From Clostridium sp. CM027 (GTDB taxonomy: Bacteria > Bacillota > Clostridia > Clostridiales > Clostridiaceae): a DNA stretch of 64,000 nt. A program made the position numbers and the translations under genes. This document shows, in pieces, positions 8,455 through 17,717 of the stretch. Numbering within the stretch: position 1 is the stretch's first letter; each line of letters starts with the position of its first letter. The stretch is taken from positions 2,863,501 to 2,927,500 of the forward strand of contig NZ_CP077725.1 in the NCBI RefSeq assembly GCF_024730565.1, read 5' to 3'. The notes below the pieces were generated by a model. The model was not told the origin of the DNA. It saw only the letters and a program-made list of their open reading frames with translations, and searched no databases.

Positions 8455-9450
8455 ATGGACACAAATTTGACTAAAATTAAAAATGAAATATTAGCATTCT
8501 TATTAGCTACTTTTTCAATTACATTTGGTATGGGTCTAATAATGTTTTTTGTTTATAAACATATTGATGCGAGTGGTGTCCAAGCATTTGCTATAGTACA
8601 GATGCTTTATCCTGCGTTAGCGGCTATTGGGATAAGAATTTATTATGAAAAAAATAGTATTTCTAAGGGATTGATGGATTTCTTTACGTTCTATATTATT
8701 TTTAGTGTTTTATGTATCATTATTTTAGTTGTTGGAGTTTTTGCTTTTCCGGGACATGTATCAATTGTTATAAATACACTAGTAATTATAGCTAGTATAT
8801 TTGCTTTTACTATAATAATGATTAACAAAGATAATCGTTTTGAAAAAATTAGTATGGTTTTTAAAAAGAACTTTAAGACTGTTATACTATTAGGTTTATT
8901 GTATATTGTACTTAAATTAATTATAGTTATGTTTGGTGGACTTGTTGATGGTAATTTATCTGAAATACTAAAAAAGACTATGATGCGTATTGCTTTACTT
9001 ACTATTATTGTACCAATTGGTGTTGTTTCATCTTTTATAATATTTTTTGGAGAAGAACTGGGATGGAGAGAATACTTACAGCCAAAACTTCAAGTTTTAT
9101 TTGGTAAAAAACTTGGCGTTATTATATTAGGATTTATATGGGGAATATGGCATTTACCACTTTGCTTTATGTTATATAGCCCATCAACCCCTATTTACTG
9201 TGTAATATCTCATATTTTCTATTGTATTCTTCTTGGTATTTTCCTTGGGTTTGTCTATATGAAAACTAGAAACATTTGGTCAGTTATAATTATTCATTTA
9301 ATTAATAATAGTATGATTATTAATGAGAGTAGTGCCTATGACACAGTAATAACAGCAAAATATTTAGTATTAGGTTTAATATTTTGTGCTATTGTATTCC
9401 TACCATTTCTATTTACTAAAGAGTATAAGGGTAAGATGAGTGAGGGATAA
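8455..9450 (+). CDS. CPBP-family intramembrane metalloprotease
   Basis: This 331-residue protein has about eight membrane segments. It has the CPBP (Abi, CAAX-protease-like) motifs in order: EELGWREYL near 200, GFIWGIWHLPL with His near 232, and HLINN near 281. The Glu pair and the His residues are the expected metal ligands. The family includes CAAX-processing-type and bacteriocin-immunity-type proteases, and the target here is unknown. The ATG follows an AAGGGGGAG site. The neighbours are functionally unrelated. Confidence 0.8.
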   Translation: MDTNLTKIKNEILAFLLATFSITFGMGLIMFFVYKHIDASGVQAFAIVQMLYPALAAIGIRIYYEKNSISKGLMDFFTFYIIFSVLCIIILVVGVFAFPGHVSIVINTLVIIASIFAFTIIMINKDNRFEKISMVFKKNFKTVILLGLLYIVLKLIIVMFGGLVDGNLSEILKKTMMRIALLTIIVPIGVVSSFIIFFGEELGWREYLQPKLQVLFGKKLGVIILGFIWGIWHLPLCFMLYSPSTPIYCVISHIFYCILLGIFLGFVYMKTRNIWSVIIIHLINNSMIINESSAYDTVITAKYLVLGLIFCAIVFLPFLFTKEYKGKMSEG

Positions 9451-9510
9451 CGATTAAATCTAGGTATTCTAAAACATTAAGTTGATTAAGAGTAGGGGGG
9501 TAAAACATAA

Positions 9511-10416
9511 ATGGATGTAATAAAAAAATTTTGCGTCATAAATAGCTTTACATATAATGGACGAGGTGGGAATGCCGCAGCTGTATTTATTCATCAAGGT
9601 GAGTTAGAAGATTATGTTATGCAAAATATTGCTCGTCAACTTAATTTAGTCGAAACGGTGTATATTACCGAAAGTGATGAAGATGGAATAGATTTTGATA
9701 TTAGATATTTTACTCCAGATAATGAAGTCAAAATTGCAGGTCACCCTACGGTAGCTGCATTTATTGCACTTGAAAAAGCAGGAAAATTAAGTCCAATAAT
9801 AAAAGAAAAATATTTAATCAAGACAAAAGATGGAATAAAAGAAGTTAATATTGAAGAGCAGTATAATGACATGGTTGTTAAATTGAAACAAGAAACTGTT
9901 GAATTTGGGCTAATTATTGAGGAAAAGTATAAAATAGCTAAAGTTTTAGGAATTAATGATGATGACATAATGGATAATTTACCACTACAATGTATAAATA
10001 CTGGATTAGGCCACTTAGTTGTACCAATAAAATCTTTAGATGGATTAATGAATGTTAAAAGGAACATAAGTCAATTAAAAGATCTATGTAATTTTATTGG
10101 TGTAAGAGAGGTGCAAGTGTTTTGTTTTGAAACTAAAGATGACTCATTTAATATTCATACAAGAAATATATGTCCAAGAGAGGGGATTGAAGATGCGGCA
10201 TGCGGCATTGGAAATGCAGCAGTGGGTGCGTATTTGTTAAAGAATCATTATACTGATAGAAGAAGTATATCAATAAAAGCTGAACAGGGATATATAGTAA
10301 AAGTTCCGTGCGCAATTGATATATATGCCTATAGAGAGAATGATGATATTATGGTGAGAGTTGGAGGTACAGGTAAAGTAATAATTAAAGGTGATTTTAT
10401 TGTAAGTAATATCTAA
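9511..10416 (+). CDS. PhzF-family isomerase-like protein
   Basis: This 301-residue protein shows the two-fold repeated hot-dog-like architecture of the PhzF family. Key motifs are NLVETVYITES with the expected catalytic Glu48, GHPTVAAF, and the C-terminal half motif DAACGIGNAAVGAYL. PhzF in phenazine producers isomerises trans-2,3-dihydro-3-hydroxyanthranilate. No phenazine genes are present here, so a different small-molecule substrate is likely. A second, divergent member is encoded at 23790-24695. The start is ATG after a GGGGGG site. Confidence 0.82.
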   Translation: MDVIKKFCVINSFTYNGRGGNAAAVFIHQGELEDYVMQNIARQLNLVETVYITESDEDGIDFDIRYFTPDNEVKIAGHPTVAAFIALEKAGKLSPIIKEKYLIKTKDGIKEVNIEEQYNDMVVKLKQETVEFGLIIEEKYKIAKVLGINDDDIMDNLPLQCINTGLGHLVVPIKSLDGLMNVKRNISQLKDLCNFIGVREVQVFCFETKDDSFNIHTRNICPREGIEDAACGIGNAAVGAYLLKNHYTDRRSISIKAEQGYIVKVPCAIDIYAYRENDDIMVRVGGTGKVIIKGDFIVSNI

Positions 10417-10493
10417 GTTATTGAGATATTACTTATGATTATCAAGGCATATAATTTAATGGGAAATAATAGTGATATATTTATAGAGATTAA

Positions 10494-10820
10494 CATATTG
10501 TTATCACGCCAACTCCGAACTATAAATGGAATGATTTGGGTGGGTTATATGAAAGTTTTTATAAACAATACAAGGGATATACTCTCAAAGAGTTATGCAC
10601 TATGTTTATAAAGGCAGAACAGCAAATTATTGAAATGATTAACAGTTATACAGATGTCGAATTATTTCAGCAAAGCGAAAGAAAGTGGTCCTCATCAACT
10701 CCATATAATCGGTCAATGTGGAAATGGGTTCACATCAATACTGTTGCACCGTTCAAGTCCTTCAGAACAGAAATACGAAAGTGGAAAATATGTAAGGTGA
10801 ACAAAAGATTATTCATATAA
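10494..10820 (+). pseudogene. ClbS/DfsB-family fragment, N-terminus missing
   Basis: The frame reads from a stop at 10491 through PTPNYKWNDL, then YESFYKQYKGYTLKEL, SERKWSSSTPYN and WKWVHINTVAPFKSFRTEIRKWK. These match the C-terminal half of ClbS/DfsB four-helix proteins (DinB-like hydrolases that include the colibactin self-resistance protein ClbS). The usual N-terminal half with its HLYEWH-type motif is absent, and no ATG with a ribosome binding site is present. A TTG at 10536 is the only start candidate. I call it a truncated gene, although a short expressed product cannot be excluded. Confidence 0.65.
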
Positions 10821-10847
10821 TCTGTAATCAAGAAGGGAGAAATAAAT

Positions 10848-11375
10848 ATGTTACATACTTATTTACAAAATGGGATATTTGCATTTCATTATTCCATACG
10901 TATAGCATTAATTGTTTTCTGTGTATTTAATGGTATAAAATCCTTAGTTAAAAGAAAGCTTGAATTTAAACCACTTGGCATGTTATGCGAGTTCGCATGG
11001 ATTCTTACAGTTCTTGTGATTTTGAACATCACTGGTATTATCGGTGGTAATTTCGGAACAACCTCAATATCTGATGGAAATGTACAGTTCAGTTTTGTCT
11101 TATTTGAAGAAGGATTATCTCCGGCAATTTTGTTAAATATAATACTATTTATCCCTTTTGGGTTCTTTTCAGCGATTGTTTTCAAAAAATTTAGGGATAA
11201 ATGGATTTATGGAGTTTTAATAGGTCTCACATTCTCAGTAATGATCGAATTTCTCCAAACTTTTACTGGCCGTTTTGTGGAATTAGATGATGTACTAATG
11301 AATACAGTCGGAACATTCATAGGGTATGAAATATGGTTTTGGTTGTCAAAATTCAAGCAAAGACAAAAGAAATAA
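10848..11375 (+). CDS. VanZ-family membrane protein
   Basis: This 175-residue protein has four or five membrane segments and the VanZ-type core LLNIILFIPFGFF, then IEFLQTFTGRFVELDDVLMNTVGTFIGY. In the glycopeptide resistance cluster VanZ gives low-level teicoplanin resistance, but most family members are housekeeping membrane proteins of unknown role, and there are no other van genes here. The ATG follows an AAGGGAG site 28 nt behind the broken ClbS-like gene. The 221 nt downstream of this gene hold no gene. Confidence 0.8.
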   Translation: MLHTYLQNGIFAFHYSIRIALIVFCVFNGIKSLVKRKLEFKPLGMLCEFAWILTVLVILNITGIIGGNFGTTSISDGNVQFSFVLFEEGLSPAILLNIILFIPFGFFSAIVFKKFRDKWIYGVLIGLTFSVMIEFLQTFTGRFVELDDVLMNTVGTFIGYEIWFWLSKFKQRQKK

Positions 11376-11596
11376 AAATGATTATCGTTGTGGAGACTAT
11401 GCGTATAATCTTTAGTACGTAGGGTTCGTATTAGATGTCACAAATAATAAAGAGTTATGACGTTTTTATTTATAACGCACATAAATGAACTTTATACGGT
11501 TACTTAATCCTAAACTGTTATATAAAATAGTAATATGTACTATAATTATATTAGCGACACATAAGACAAAAAGAATTATTAGAGGAGGAAAAACAT

Positions 11597-12301
11597 ATGA
11601 AAATAGATATAATAATTTCTGCGGATGATATAAAAAAAGAGAAAATAGCAAATAAAACAGTGGTAGTAATAGATATGCTTAGGGCAACTAGTGTAATAAC
11701 TACTGCGATGAACAACGGATGCAAAGGCGTAATTCCTGTTTTAACAGTTGACGCGGCAGCTGAGATTGTGAGAAATAGCAAAGAAGAGTTTATGCTTGGT
11801 GGAGAGAGGAACGCATTGAAAATAGAAGGATTTCACTATTCAAATTCTCCATTAGAATACACTAGAGACACTATAGAAGGCAAAACTCTTGTTATGACTA
11901 CAACTAATGGTACTAAAGCTATAAAAGGCTGCGTGGGTGCAAGCAACATCTTAATAGGGGCAATGATTAATGCTAAGGCTACTGCAAATAGAATAGTATC
12001 TTTAAATAATGATGTAGTAATAGTCAATGCTGGAACTTACGGTGAATTTTCTATAGATGATTTTTTATGCAGTGGGTACATAATTGATTGTGTGTTAAAA
12101 GAAATAGAAGTAGAACTTTCGGATATTGCTGTAACTTCACATTATATTTATAAGAATAATGAAGATATTCATGGTTTTATAAAATATGCAAGTCATTATA
12201 AAAGGATCACACAGTTAGGATTAGAAGCAGATTTAGAATACTGTTGCAAAAAAGATATTATAGATATTGTTCCAGAATATAAGGATGGGATTATAGTTTA
12301 A
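11597..12301 (+). CDS. comB: ComB-like 2-phosphosulfolactate phosphatase family
   Basis: This 234-residue protein matches the ComB family: [13 protein letters not shown] near residues 22-34, [29 protein letters not shown] and [13 protein letters not shown]. ComB hydrolyses 2-phosphosulfolactate in coenzyme M synthesis in archaea. Bacterial homologues occur without that pathway, and no other coenzyme-M or sulfolactate gene is visible here, so the real substrate is open. The start is ATG after AGAGGAGGAAA. The next gene follows after 33 nt. Confidence 0.8.
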   Translation: MKIDIIISADDIKKEKIANKTVVVIDMLRATSVITTAMNNGCKGVIPVLTVDAAAEIVRNSKEEFMLGGERNALKIEGFHYSNSPLEYTRDTIEGKTLVMTTTNGTKAIKGCVGASNILIGAMINAKATANRIVSLNNDVVIVNAGTYGEFSIDDFLCSGYIIDCVLKEIEVELSDIAVTSHYIYKNNEDIHGFIKYASHYKRITQLGLEADLEYCCKKDIIDIVPEYKDGIIV

Positions 12302-12334
12302 GAAAATGTTATCAAGAATTTAGGGGGCAATTGG

Positions 12335-13387
12335 TTGGTGAAAAATAGTTATAAAATTGTGATTTTTAGTTTATTGGTAGTTATGTTAGTTGGATATATT
12401 CTAATCAATAAAATTACTGCTAAAAAAAATGAGCCATGTGAATCATCACAAGATAAACTAATTATATCTGCTTTTTCCATGGATAATAAAGGTAGTATAT
12501 TATCGTTGGATGTTAAAAGTAAAATTGAGAAATATCTTATAACTGATAGACAGGTATGTATTACTGGTGATTTATATAAGGATAGTTCTAAAATAGTCTA
12601 TGTAGATGCTTTAAATGATTATGATCCTTGGCAAATTTATTTGCATAATTTAAAGGATAATAAAAATTTCCAAGTTACAGATAATAAGTCTGGAAAAGCT
12701 CATCCCAGAGTTTCGGATGATAATTCAATATTTTTTTTAAATGCTCCTCATGGAATAGTTAAGGTTGCTAAAATAAAAATTGAAACAAAATCATATGACA
12801 TAATTGACAATACTGATTCAGATAGAGAAGTAGATACTTTTAGCATTAAACATAATAATTTGCTTATATCAACCTGTTCGAATAGCTTAAGATTAAATAG
12901 TTGGAAAAAAAATGAAGGACAACTAAAACCATTGATTCATACTATTTTTAAAGTAAATTCAAATGGAAATAAATTAAGCAAAATTGCTACGATAAAAGCT
13001 TCACTAATAGATTCGCTTTCATATAATTCTAATTATAAAAAGGTTCTTATCGGTGGTTCTGATATAAATGAAAATCCTGGGGTTGGTATATATGAGTTGT
13101 CTTTAGATACAGGGCATTTAACTACTATATTAACAGATAGCACTTTAGCGAATGATAACAATTCAATTGTAAGTAAAATTGCATATCCTGCTTTAGTAGA
13201 AATGTCCAAAGATGACAGCCTTGTATATTTTACTGGAGTGCCTAAAAATAGCAAAGAAGTAATGATAAGTGAAATACTCTGCTATCCAACGGCTATATTT
13301 AGTTATAATATAAATTCCAAAGAGTTAAAAAACATATTTAATCCTAAAGTTTCAAGTTTTATTTTTGATATGAATATTAAATATTAG
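12335..13387 (+). CDS. Membrane-anchored beta-propeller-like protein
   Basis: This 350-residue protein has one N-terminal membrane anchor (YKIVIFSLLVVMLVGYILI) and an extracytoplasmic body. The body has repeated strand-turn units such as DPWQIYLHNLKDNKNFQVTDN and HPRVSDDNSIFFLNAP, which resemble TolB or WD40-like propeller blades. I do not recognise a characterised family. The start is TTG 12335 or GTG 12338, both close to an AGGGGG site. It probably shares a transcript with comB. A hairpin-rich, gene-free stretch follows before the convergent methyltransferase gene. Confidence 0.6.
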   Translation: MVKNSYKIVIFSLLVVMLVGYILINKITAKKNEPCESSQDKLIISAFSMDNKGSILSLDVKSKIEKYLITDRQVCITGDLYKDSSKIVYVDALNDYDPWQIYLHNLKDNKNFQVTDNKSGKAHPRVSDDNSIFFLNAPHGIVKVAKIKIETKSYDIIDNTDSDREVDTFSIKHNNLLISTCSNSLRLNSWKKNEGQLKPLIHTIFKVNSNGNKLSKIATIKASLIDSLSYNSNYKKVLIGGSDINENPGVGIYELSLDTGHLTTILTDSTLANDNNSIVSKIAYPALVEMSKDDSLVYFTGVPKNSKEVMISEILCYPTAIFSYNINSKELKNIFNPKVSSFIFDMNIKY

Positions 13388-13407
13388 TATGGATTTCTCC
13401 ATAGTGA

Positions 13408-13438
13408 CCTTGCACCAGGGTGCCTTGCACCAGGGTGC
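13408..13438. repeat. Tandem repeat of two short hairpins
   Basis: The 15-bp unit CCTTGCACCAGGGTG occurs twice in a row. Each unit contributes GCACC-AG-GGTGC, a 5-bp stem. It lies in the convergent space between the propeller-like gene and the methyltransferase gene. Near 13505-13530 a degenerate match to the dispersed-repeat tail (ATTGCA...CGCAGGAGA) is also visible. Confidence 0.65.
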
Positions 13439-13548
13439 TTTGCAATAAGAAGAGCAGAAAAGATTAGAATTTCTTAATGAAATTTCATGTTTCAAGCTCA
13501 TATTGCAAGCCACGCAGGAGAAAGTTCATAGGGCAAACTCTTATTTTT

Positions 13549-14724
13549 TTAAACTACTTGGAATATGTAGAATTTCAAGTAGTAGGATTCATCAGAATTC
13601 CATAGTATTGGATGGTCTGATGCTTGAGTTCTAAACTCAACTTGTCTAAGTGTTCTTTTAGCATCTAATGCTGCATCGGCTATTGTATCTCTAAATATAT
13701 CAGGGTACATAAAATGAGAGCAAGAGCAAGTTACAAAATATCCGCCCGGTTTAACCAATTTAATACCACGTAGGTTAATTTCCTTATATCCGCGTGTTGC
13801 GCCGTCTATAGTAGAACGTGACTTTGAAAAGGCTGGGGGATCAAGTATTACTACGTCATATTGTCTTTTTTCTCTTGACCATTCTCTTAATACATCAAAG
13901 GCATTATGGCATTCAAATTTAACAGTACCTGAAAGTCCGTTAAGCTCTGCATTTTTTCTGCAACAATCTACTGCATATTCAGAAATATCTACTCCAAGTA
14001 CACTTTTAGCCCCAGCTATACCTGCATTAAGCGCAAAGGAACCTGTGTGGGTAAAACAATCCAAAACATCAGCATCTTTGCATAATCTGTGGATAGCTGC
14101 TCTGTTTTCCTTTTGATCTAGGAAAAATCCGGTTTTTTGACCATTTGCAATATCTACATAATACTTAACTCCATTTTCAATAATTTCTATATCGGTATCG
14201 AAGGGTTCGGTTAAGAATCCTGTTGTTTTCTCCATTCCTTCAAGCTCGCGAACTCTAGCGTCACTTCTTTCATAGACACCCTTTGCACTGTATTCCTGCA
14301 TTAGTAACTTAACAACTATATCTTTATATTTGTCGATTCCTAGTGCTAAAGATTGAATAACATAATAGTCTTCATACTTATCTATAATCATTCCAGGTAC
14401 AAAATCTGCTTCTCCAAACAAGAATCTACAGCTAGAAGTATCTATAACGGTTTGTCTATATTTCCATGCAGCGGCAAGTTTTTTTCTGAAAAACTCTTCA
14501 TCTATTTCTTCGTGAATATCTCTTGTCATTATTCTTATGGCAATTTTAGAAACGTCATTTATGAAACCTTTCCCTATAAACTCCTGTCTAAAATTGTACA
14601 CCTCAATTATATCTCCATTTTCATATTCACCATCAAAGTTTTCGATTTCATTTGCATATATCCAAAGGTGTCCATTTTCTGAATTTCTGCCTTTACCTTT
14701 ATATAAGTAAAATTTGCAAGCCAT
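13549..14724 (-). CDS. rlmI: RlmI-like 23S rRNA cytosine methyltransferase
   Basis: The 391-residue protein has an N-terminal PUA-type RNA-binding domain (HLWIYANEIENFDGEYENGD), a central EEHUD-like region, and a C-terminal class I SAM methyltransferase domain: DCFTHTGSFALNAGIAGA near 218, then VILDPPAFSKSR and VTCSCSHFM. These are the RlmI signatures (m5C1962 of 23S rRNA in E. coli). The ATG follows a GGAGG site 8 nt away, and a hairpin at 14751-14781 sits just upstream in the leader. It is monocistronic. The exact target base in this organism is inferred. Confidence 0.8.
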   Translation of the reverse strand: MACKFYLYKGKGRNSENGHLWIYANEIENFDGEYENGDIIEVYNFRQEFIGKGFINDVSKIAIRIMTRDIHEEIDEEFFRKKLAAAWKYRQTVIDTSSCRFLFGEADFVPGMIIDKYEDYYVIQSLALGIDKYKDIVVKLLMQEYSAKGVYERSDARVRELEGMEKTTGFLTEPFDTDIEIIENGVKYYVDIANGQKTGFFLDQKENRAAIHRLCKDADVLDCFTHTGSFALNAGIAGAKSVLGVDISEYAVDCCRKNAELNGLSGTVKFECHNAFDVLREWSREKRQYDVVILDPPAFSKSRSTIDGATRGYKEINLRGIKLVKPGGYFVTCSCSHFMYPDIFRDTIADAALDAKRTLRQVEFRTQASDHPILWNSDESYYLKFYIFQVV

Positions 14725-14750
14725 TTTAAATTCCTCCTGTGTTATTTAAG

Positions 14751-14781
14751 GAGACATAACAATTTATAATTATTATGTCTC
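14751..14781 (-). promoter_or_regulatory. Hairpin in the leader of the rlmI-like gene
   Basis: GAGACATAA and TTATGTCTC form a 9-bp stem about 15 nt upstream of the ribosome binding site on the minus strand. It has no T-tract right after it, so it is more likely a leader structure than a terminator. The rest of 14782-15098 shows only AT-rich promoter-like sequence for the two divergent genes. Confidence 0.4.
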
Positions 14782-15098
14782 TTATATTTTTTATAGTTAA
14801 AACAATCTTTAATAAAATATTAAGCTATTTATCTATAGTAGTATACCACACTGAATTAATTTGTAATATAAGATCCATAAAATTGTTTTGACATAAAGAC
14901 AATTATAAATTACACTAGTATATGTGTCATTTTTCAATGCACACTCGAATTAAGCATATTTAGATAAAATTGGACGTATTTTCTTTGCATGGGAATCTAT
15001 ATACAACATCTAATTATTAAGAACAAATAGATATATAACTAGAAATAGTTTTAAAATTATAAATATATAAAATCATACTATAGTAAGGAGAAATACAA

Positions 15099-16655
15099 AT
15101 GAGTAGATTGGTAGTAAAAAATATGAGCCATGGATTTGGTGATAGAGTAATATTTGAAGATGTATCTTTTAGATTACTTAAAGGGGAGCACATAGCACTT
15201 ATAGGTGCTAACGGAGAGGGTAAATCAACATTTATGAATATTATTACAGGTTCGCTTATGCCAGATGAGGGCGATGTTGAATGGTCAAGTAGCGTAAGAG
15301 TGGGATACATGGATCAGCATACGGTTTTGGAAAAGGGAAGAACTATTAGAGAAGTTTTAAGGGATGCTTTTAAATATCTTTTTGACTTAGAAGATGAAAT
15401 GCTTAGTGTAACAGAAAAAATGGGCGAGGCATCACCTGAGGAACTAGAAAAGTTACTAGATAGAATGGGAACAATACAAGATCAGCTCGATAATAATGGA
15501 TTTTATGGTATTGATTCTAAGATAGATGAGGTAGCTGTAGGAATTGGACTTAAAGATGTTGGCCTTGAAAATGATGTTGCAGATTTAAGCGGAGGACAAA
15601 GGACGAAAATTCTTCTTGCAAAACTTTTATTAGAAGCTCCAGATGTTCTACTACTGGATGAGCCTACTAACTTTTTGGATGAGCAGCATGTAGAGTGGCT
15701 TAAGAGATATCTTCAAAATTATGAAAATGCATTTATCTTAATATCTCATGATATTGAATTTCTAGACGGCGTAATTAATATAATATATCATGTGGAAAAT
15801 AAAAAACTAACTAGATATATAGGTTCATATAACGAATTTTTGAGAGTTCATGATGCTAAAAAGAAGCAAATGGAAGCTGATTATGAAAGACAACAAAAAG
15901 AAATTACCAAACTAGAGATTTTTGTTGCTAAAAATAAATCAAGGGCATCTACAAGTGGTATGGCAAAATCAAGACAAAAGAAATTAGATAAAATTGATAA
16001 AATGGAAATTACAAAAGATAAACCAAAGCCGCAATTTGATTTTAAATCTGCAAGAGCTTCAGGGAAGATATTATTTAAAACTGTGGATTTAGTTACTGGA
16101 TATGATAGTCCATTATCCAAACCATTAAATTTATATATGGAAAGAGGACAAAAGATTGCTTTAGTTGGGGCTAATGGTGTTGGAAAAACAACATTGTTGA
16201 AGAGTCTTATGGGTGATATAAAAGCTGTTTCAGGGCATACAAACGTAGGAGATTATCAATATATAGGATACTATGAGCAAGAAATAAAGGGAGTCAATCG
16301 AAATAATTGTATTGAAGAATTTTGGCAAGAATTCCCTAGCTTCACTCAGGGTCAGGTAAGATCTGCGCTTGCTAAGTGTGGACTTACTACAAAGCATATT
16401 GAAAGTAGAATTACTGTGCTTAGTGGTGGAGAGCAAGCAAAGGTAAGACTTGCGAAACTCCTAAACAGGGAAACTAATATATTGATCTTAGATGAGCCTA
16501 CCAATCATTTAGATGTAGATGCTAAAGAAGAGCTCAAGAGGGCTCTAAAAGAATATACAGGAAGTATACTTATAGTTTGTCATGAACCAGAATTCTATCA
16601 AGACGTAGTAACAGATGTATGGAACTGTGAAGAATGGACAACTAAAATCGTATAA
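15099..16655 (+). CDS. ABC-F family ATPase (YkpA-like)
   Basis: This 518-residue soluble protein has two ABC domains. The first has Walker A GANGEGKST (36-44), signature LSGGQRTKILLAKLL and Walker B DVLLLDEPTNFLD. A charged linker follows (about 240-315). The second has Walker A GANGVGKTT, signature LSGGEQAKVRLAKLL and ILILDEPTNHLD. There is no membrane domain, as in ABC-F proteins that act on the ribosome. Sequence and length fit the YkpA/YbiT branch rather than known antibiotic-resistance branches. Its precise role is unproven. The ATG follows AAGGAG, and a terminator lies 9 nt after the stop. Confidence 0.85.
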   Translation: MSRLVVKNMSHGFGDRVIFEDVSFRLLKGEHIALIGANGEGKSTFMNIITGSLMPDEGDVEWSSSVRVGYMDQHTVLEKGRTIREVLRDAFKYLFDLEDEMLSVTEKMGEASPEELEKLLDRMGTIQDQLDNNGFYGIDSKIDEVAVGIGLKDVGLENDVADLSGGQRTKILLAKLLLEAPDVLLLDEPTNFLDEQHVEWLKRYLQNYENAFILISHDIEFLDGVINIIYHVENKKLTRYIGSYNEFLRVHDAKKKQMEADYERQQKEITKLEIFVAKNKSRASTSGMAKSRQKKLDKIDKMEITKDKPKPQFDFKSARASGKILFKTVDLVTGYDSPLSKPLNLYMERGQKIALVGANGVGKTTLLKSLMGDIKAVSGHTNVGDYQYIGYYEQEIKGVNRNNCIEEFWQEFPSFTQGQVRSALAKCGLTTKHIESRITVLSGGEQAKVRLAKLLNRETNILILDEPTNHLDVDAKEELKRALKEYTGSILIVCHEPEFYQDVVTDVWNCEEWTTKIV

Positions 16656-16663
16656 TTTACAAC

Positions 16664-16695
16664 AAAAAGAGCTAGAATAATTTCTAGCTCTTTTT
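16664..16695. terminator. Intrinsic terminator after the ABC-F gene
   Basis: AAAAAGAGCTAGA and TCTAGCTCTTTTT form a 13-bp stem. The A and T runs allow use in both directions between convergent genes. Confidence 0.8.
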
Positions 16696-16702
16696 ATATA
16701 TA

Positions 16703-17566
16703 TCACTTTTTTAAAACTTCTAATCCTAGGTCTAGAATATTTGCAAATAATGATAATGTATTAGTATTTGGAATAACATTATTTTTAACATCTAATAATT
16801 TTCCAAGCCCATAACCCGTGCATATGCTAACAGTAGGAAAATCAATTTCACCGAGGTTACAAATAATATCACTTTCGTTTAATTTTATTTTAGTTGTTTC
16901 ATCAATAGGTTCTAGTATGATATAAAGCCTTGTAGAAGGGTTGTATCTTAGAACTTTTAAAGTATCACTTATTAGTATCTCTTTAGGTTTAGTGTTAATA
17001 TCATACTTTGAAGTAGTTGAAGCAATGTTATTTATAACAAAGTAATAAATATTTCGTTTGTAGTTTACCTTATTTTTAAATTCTTGTAATCTTTCTAAAT
17101 TCAACTCTATATCTACTGAGATTTCATCATTTTCTAAATTGTTAAAGCTTTCTTTTATGTAAGTTAATTCTTCTTTTCCATCAAGTTCTCTAGCTAGGAT
17201 ATCCATACAGTTATCATAAATATCTTGAAATGAACTAAATGGTAAGGAATATTTTATATTATCTAAGACAAGGTAGACCTTGAATTTAGCAGATTTATTA
17301 CTACTTTTAGATGAATAATTAACTTCAACTAATAAGAGTTCATGGAGTAGCTCTGTATCAAGTGTCATTTTCTGAATTCCTTTACTAAATTGTAGAATGT
17401 AATTCTCATTAGTAGATAAGCTTTGTGTATGTTGATTTATTATATAAGTACTTTTAAACCCAGCTTCAGTAATTTCACCAACTCTCAATGAACTTTTTAT
17501 TGAAAGTTTTTTTAAATTTATATATGGTCTATTTGTACATAGGTTGCTTTTAGATATTATTCTCAT
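16703..17566 (-). CDS. Uncharacterised clostridial protein
   Basis: The start is ATG 17566 because a strong AAAGGGG site precedes it by 6 nt. An in-frame ATG 24 nt further upstream lacks one. The 287-residue product is soluble-looking, with no signal peptide or membrane segment. It has alternating strands and a middle charged helical part (DIYDNCMDILARELDGKEELTYIKESF). I recognise no family. Its neighbour downstream of a terminator is the ABC-F gene on the opposite strand. Confidence 0.6.
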   Translation of the reverse strand: MRIISKSNLCTNRPYINLKKLSIKSSLRVGEITEAGFKSTYIINQHTQSLSTNENYILQFSKGIQKMTLDTELLHELLLVEVNYSSKSSNKSAKFKVYLVLDNIKYSLPFSSFQDIYDNCMDILARELDGKEELTYIKESFNNLENDEISVDIELNLERLQEFKNKVNYKRNIYYFVINNIASTTSKYDINTKPKEILISDTLKVLRYNPSTRLYIILEPIDETTKIKLNESDIICNLGEIDFPTVSICTGYGLGKLLDVKNNVIPNTNTLSLFANILDLGLEVLKK

Positions 17567-17677
17567 ATTAAACCCCTTTAGTTCTAACAAGATTGTTAGT
17601 TTGATTTATAAATTATAACATAATTAGCATTCTGAAAATGAAAAAACTAATTACTGATGGAAATAAAGATTAATTTT

Positions 17678-17717
17678 AAAAGGCATATATTTTATGGATA
17701 TATGCCTTTTGTTTTTT
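17678..17717. terminator. Terminator between two unknown minus-strand genes
   Basis: AAAAGGCATATAT and ATATATGCCTTTT pair perfectly around a 7-nt loop, with T-rich sequence on the plus-strand side and A-rich sequence on the other. It lies directly behind the stop of the 17716-18222 gene. Confidence 0.75.

Noticed and set aside
9511..10416. Phenazine biosynthesis locus, because of two PhzF-like genes
   Set aside because: No other phenazine genes occur in the window, and PhzF-like proteins are widespread without that pathway.
10848..11375. Glycopeptide resistance cluster, because of VanZ
   Set aside because: No vanA, vanH, vanX, vanR or vanS homologue is near. Isolated VanZ-family proteins are common.
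15099..16655. Antibiotic-resistance ABC-F gene
   Set aside because: Linker and sequence fit the YkpA/YbiT housekeeping branch, and no drug-responsive leader is visible upstream.
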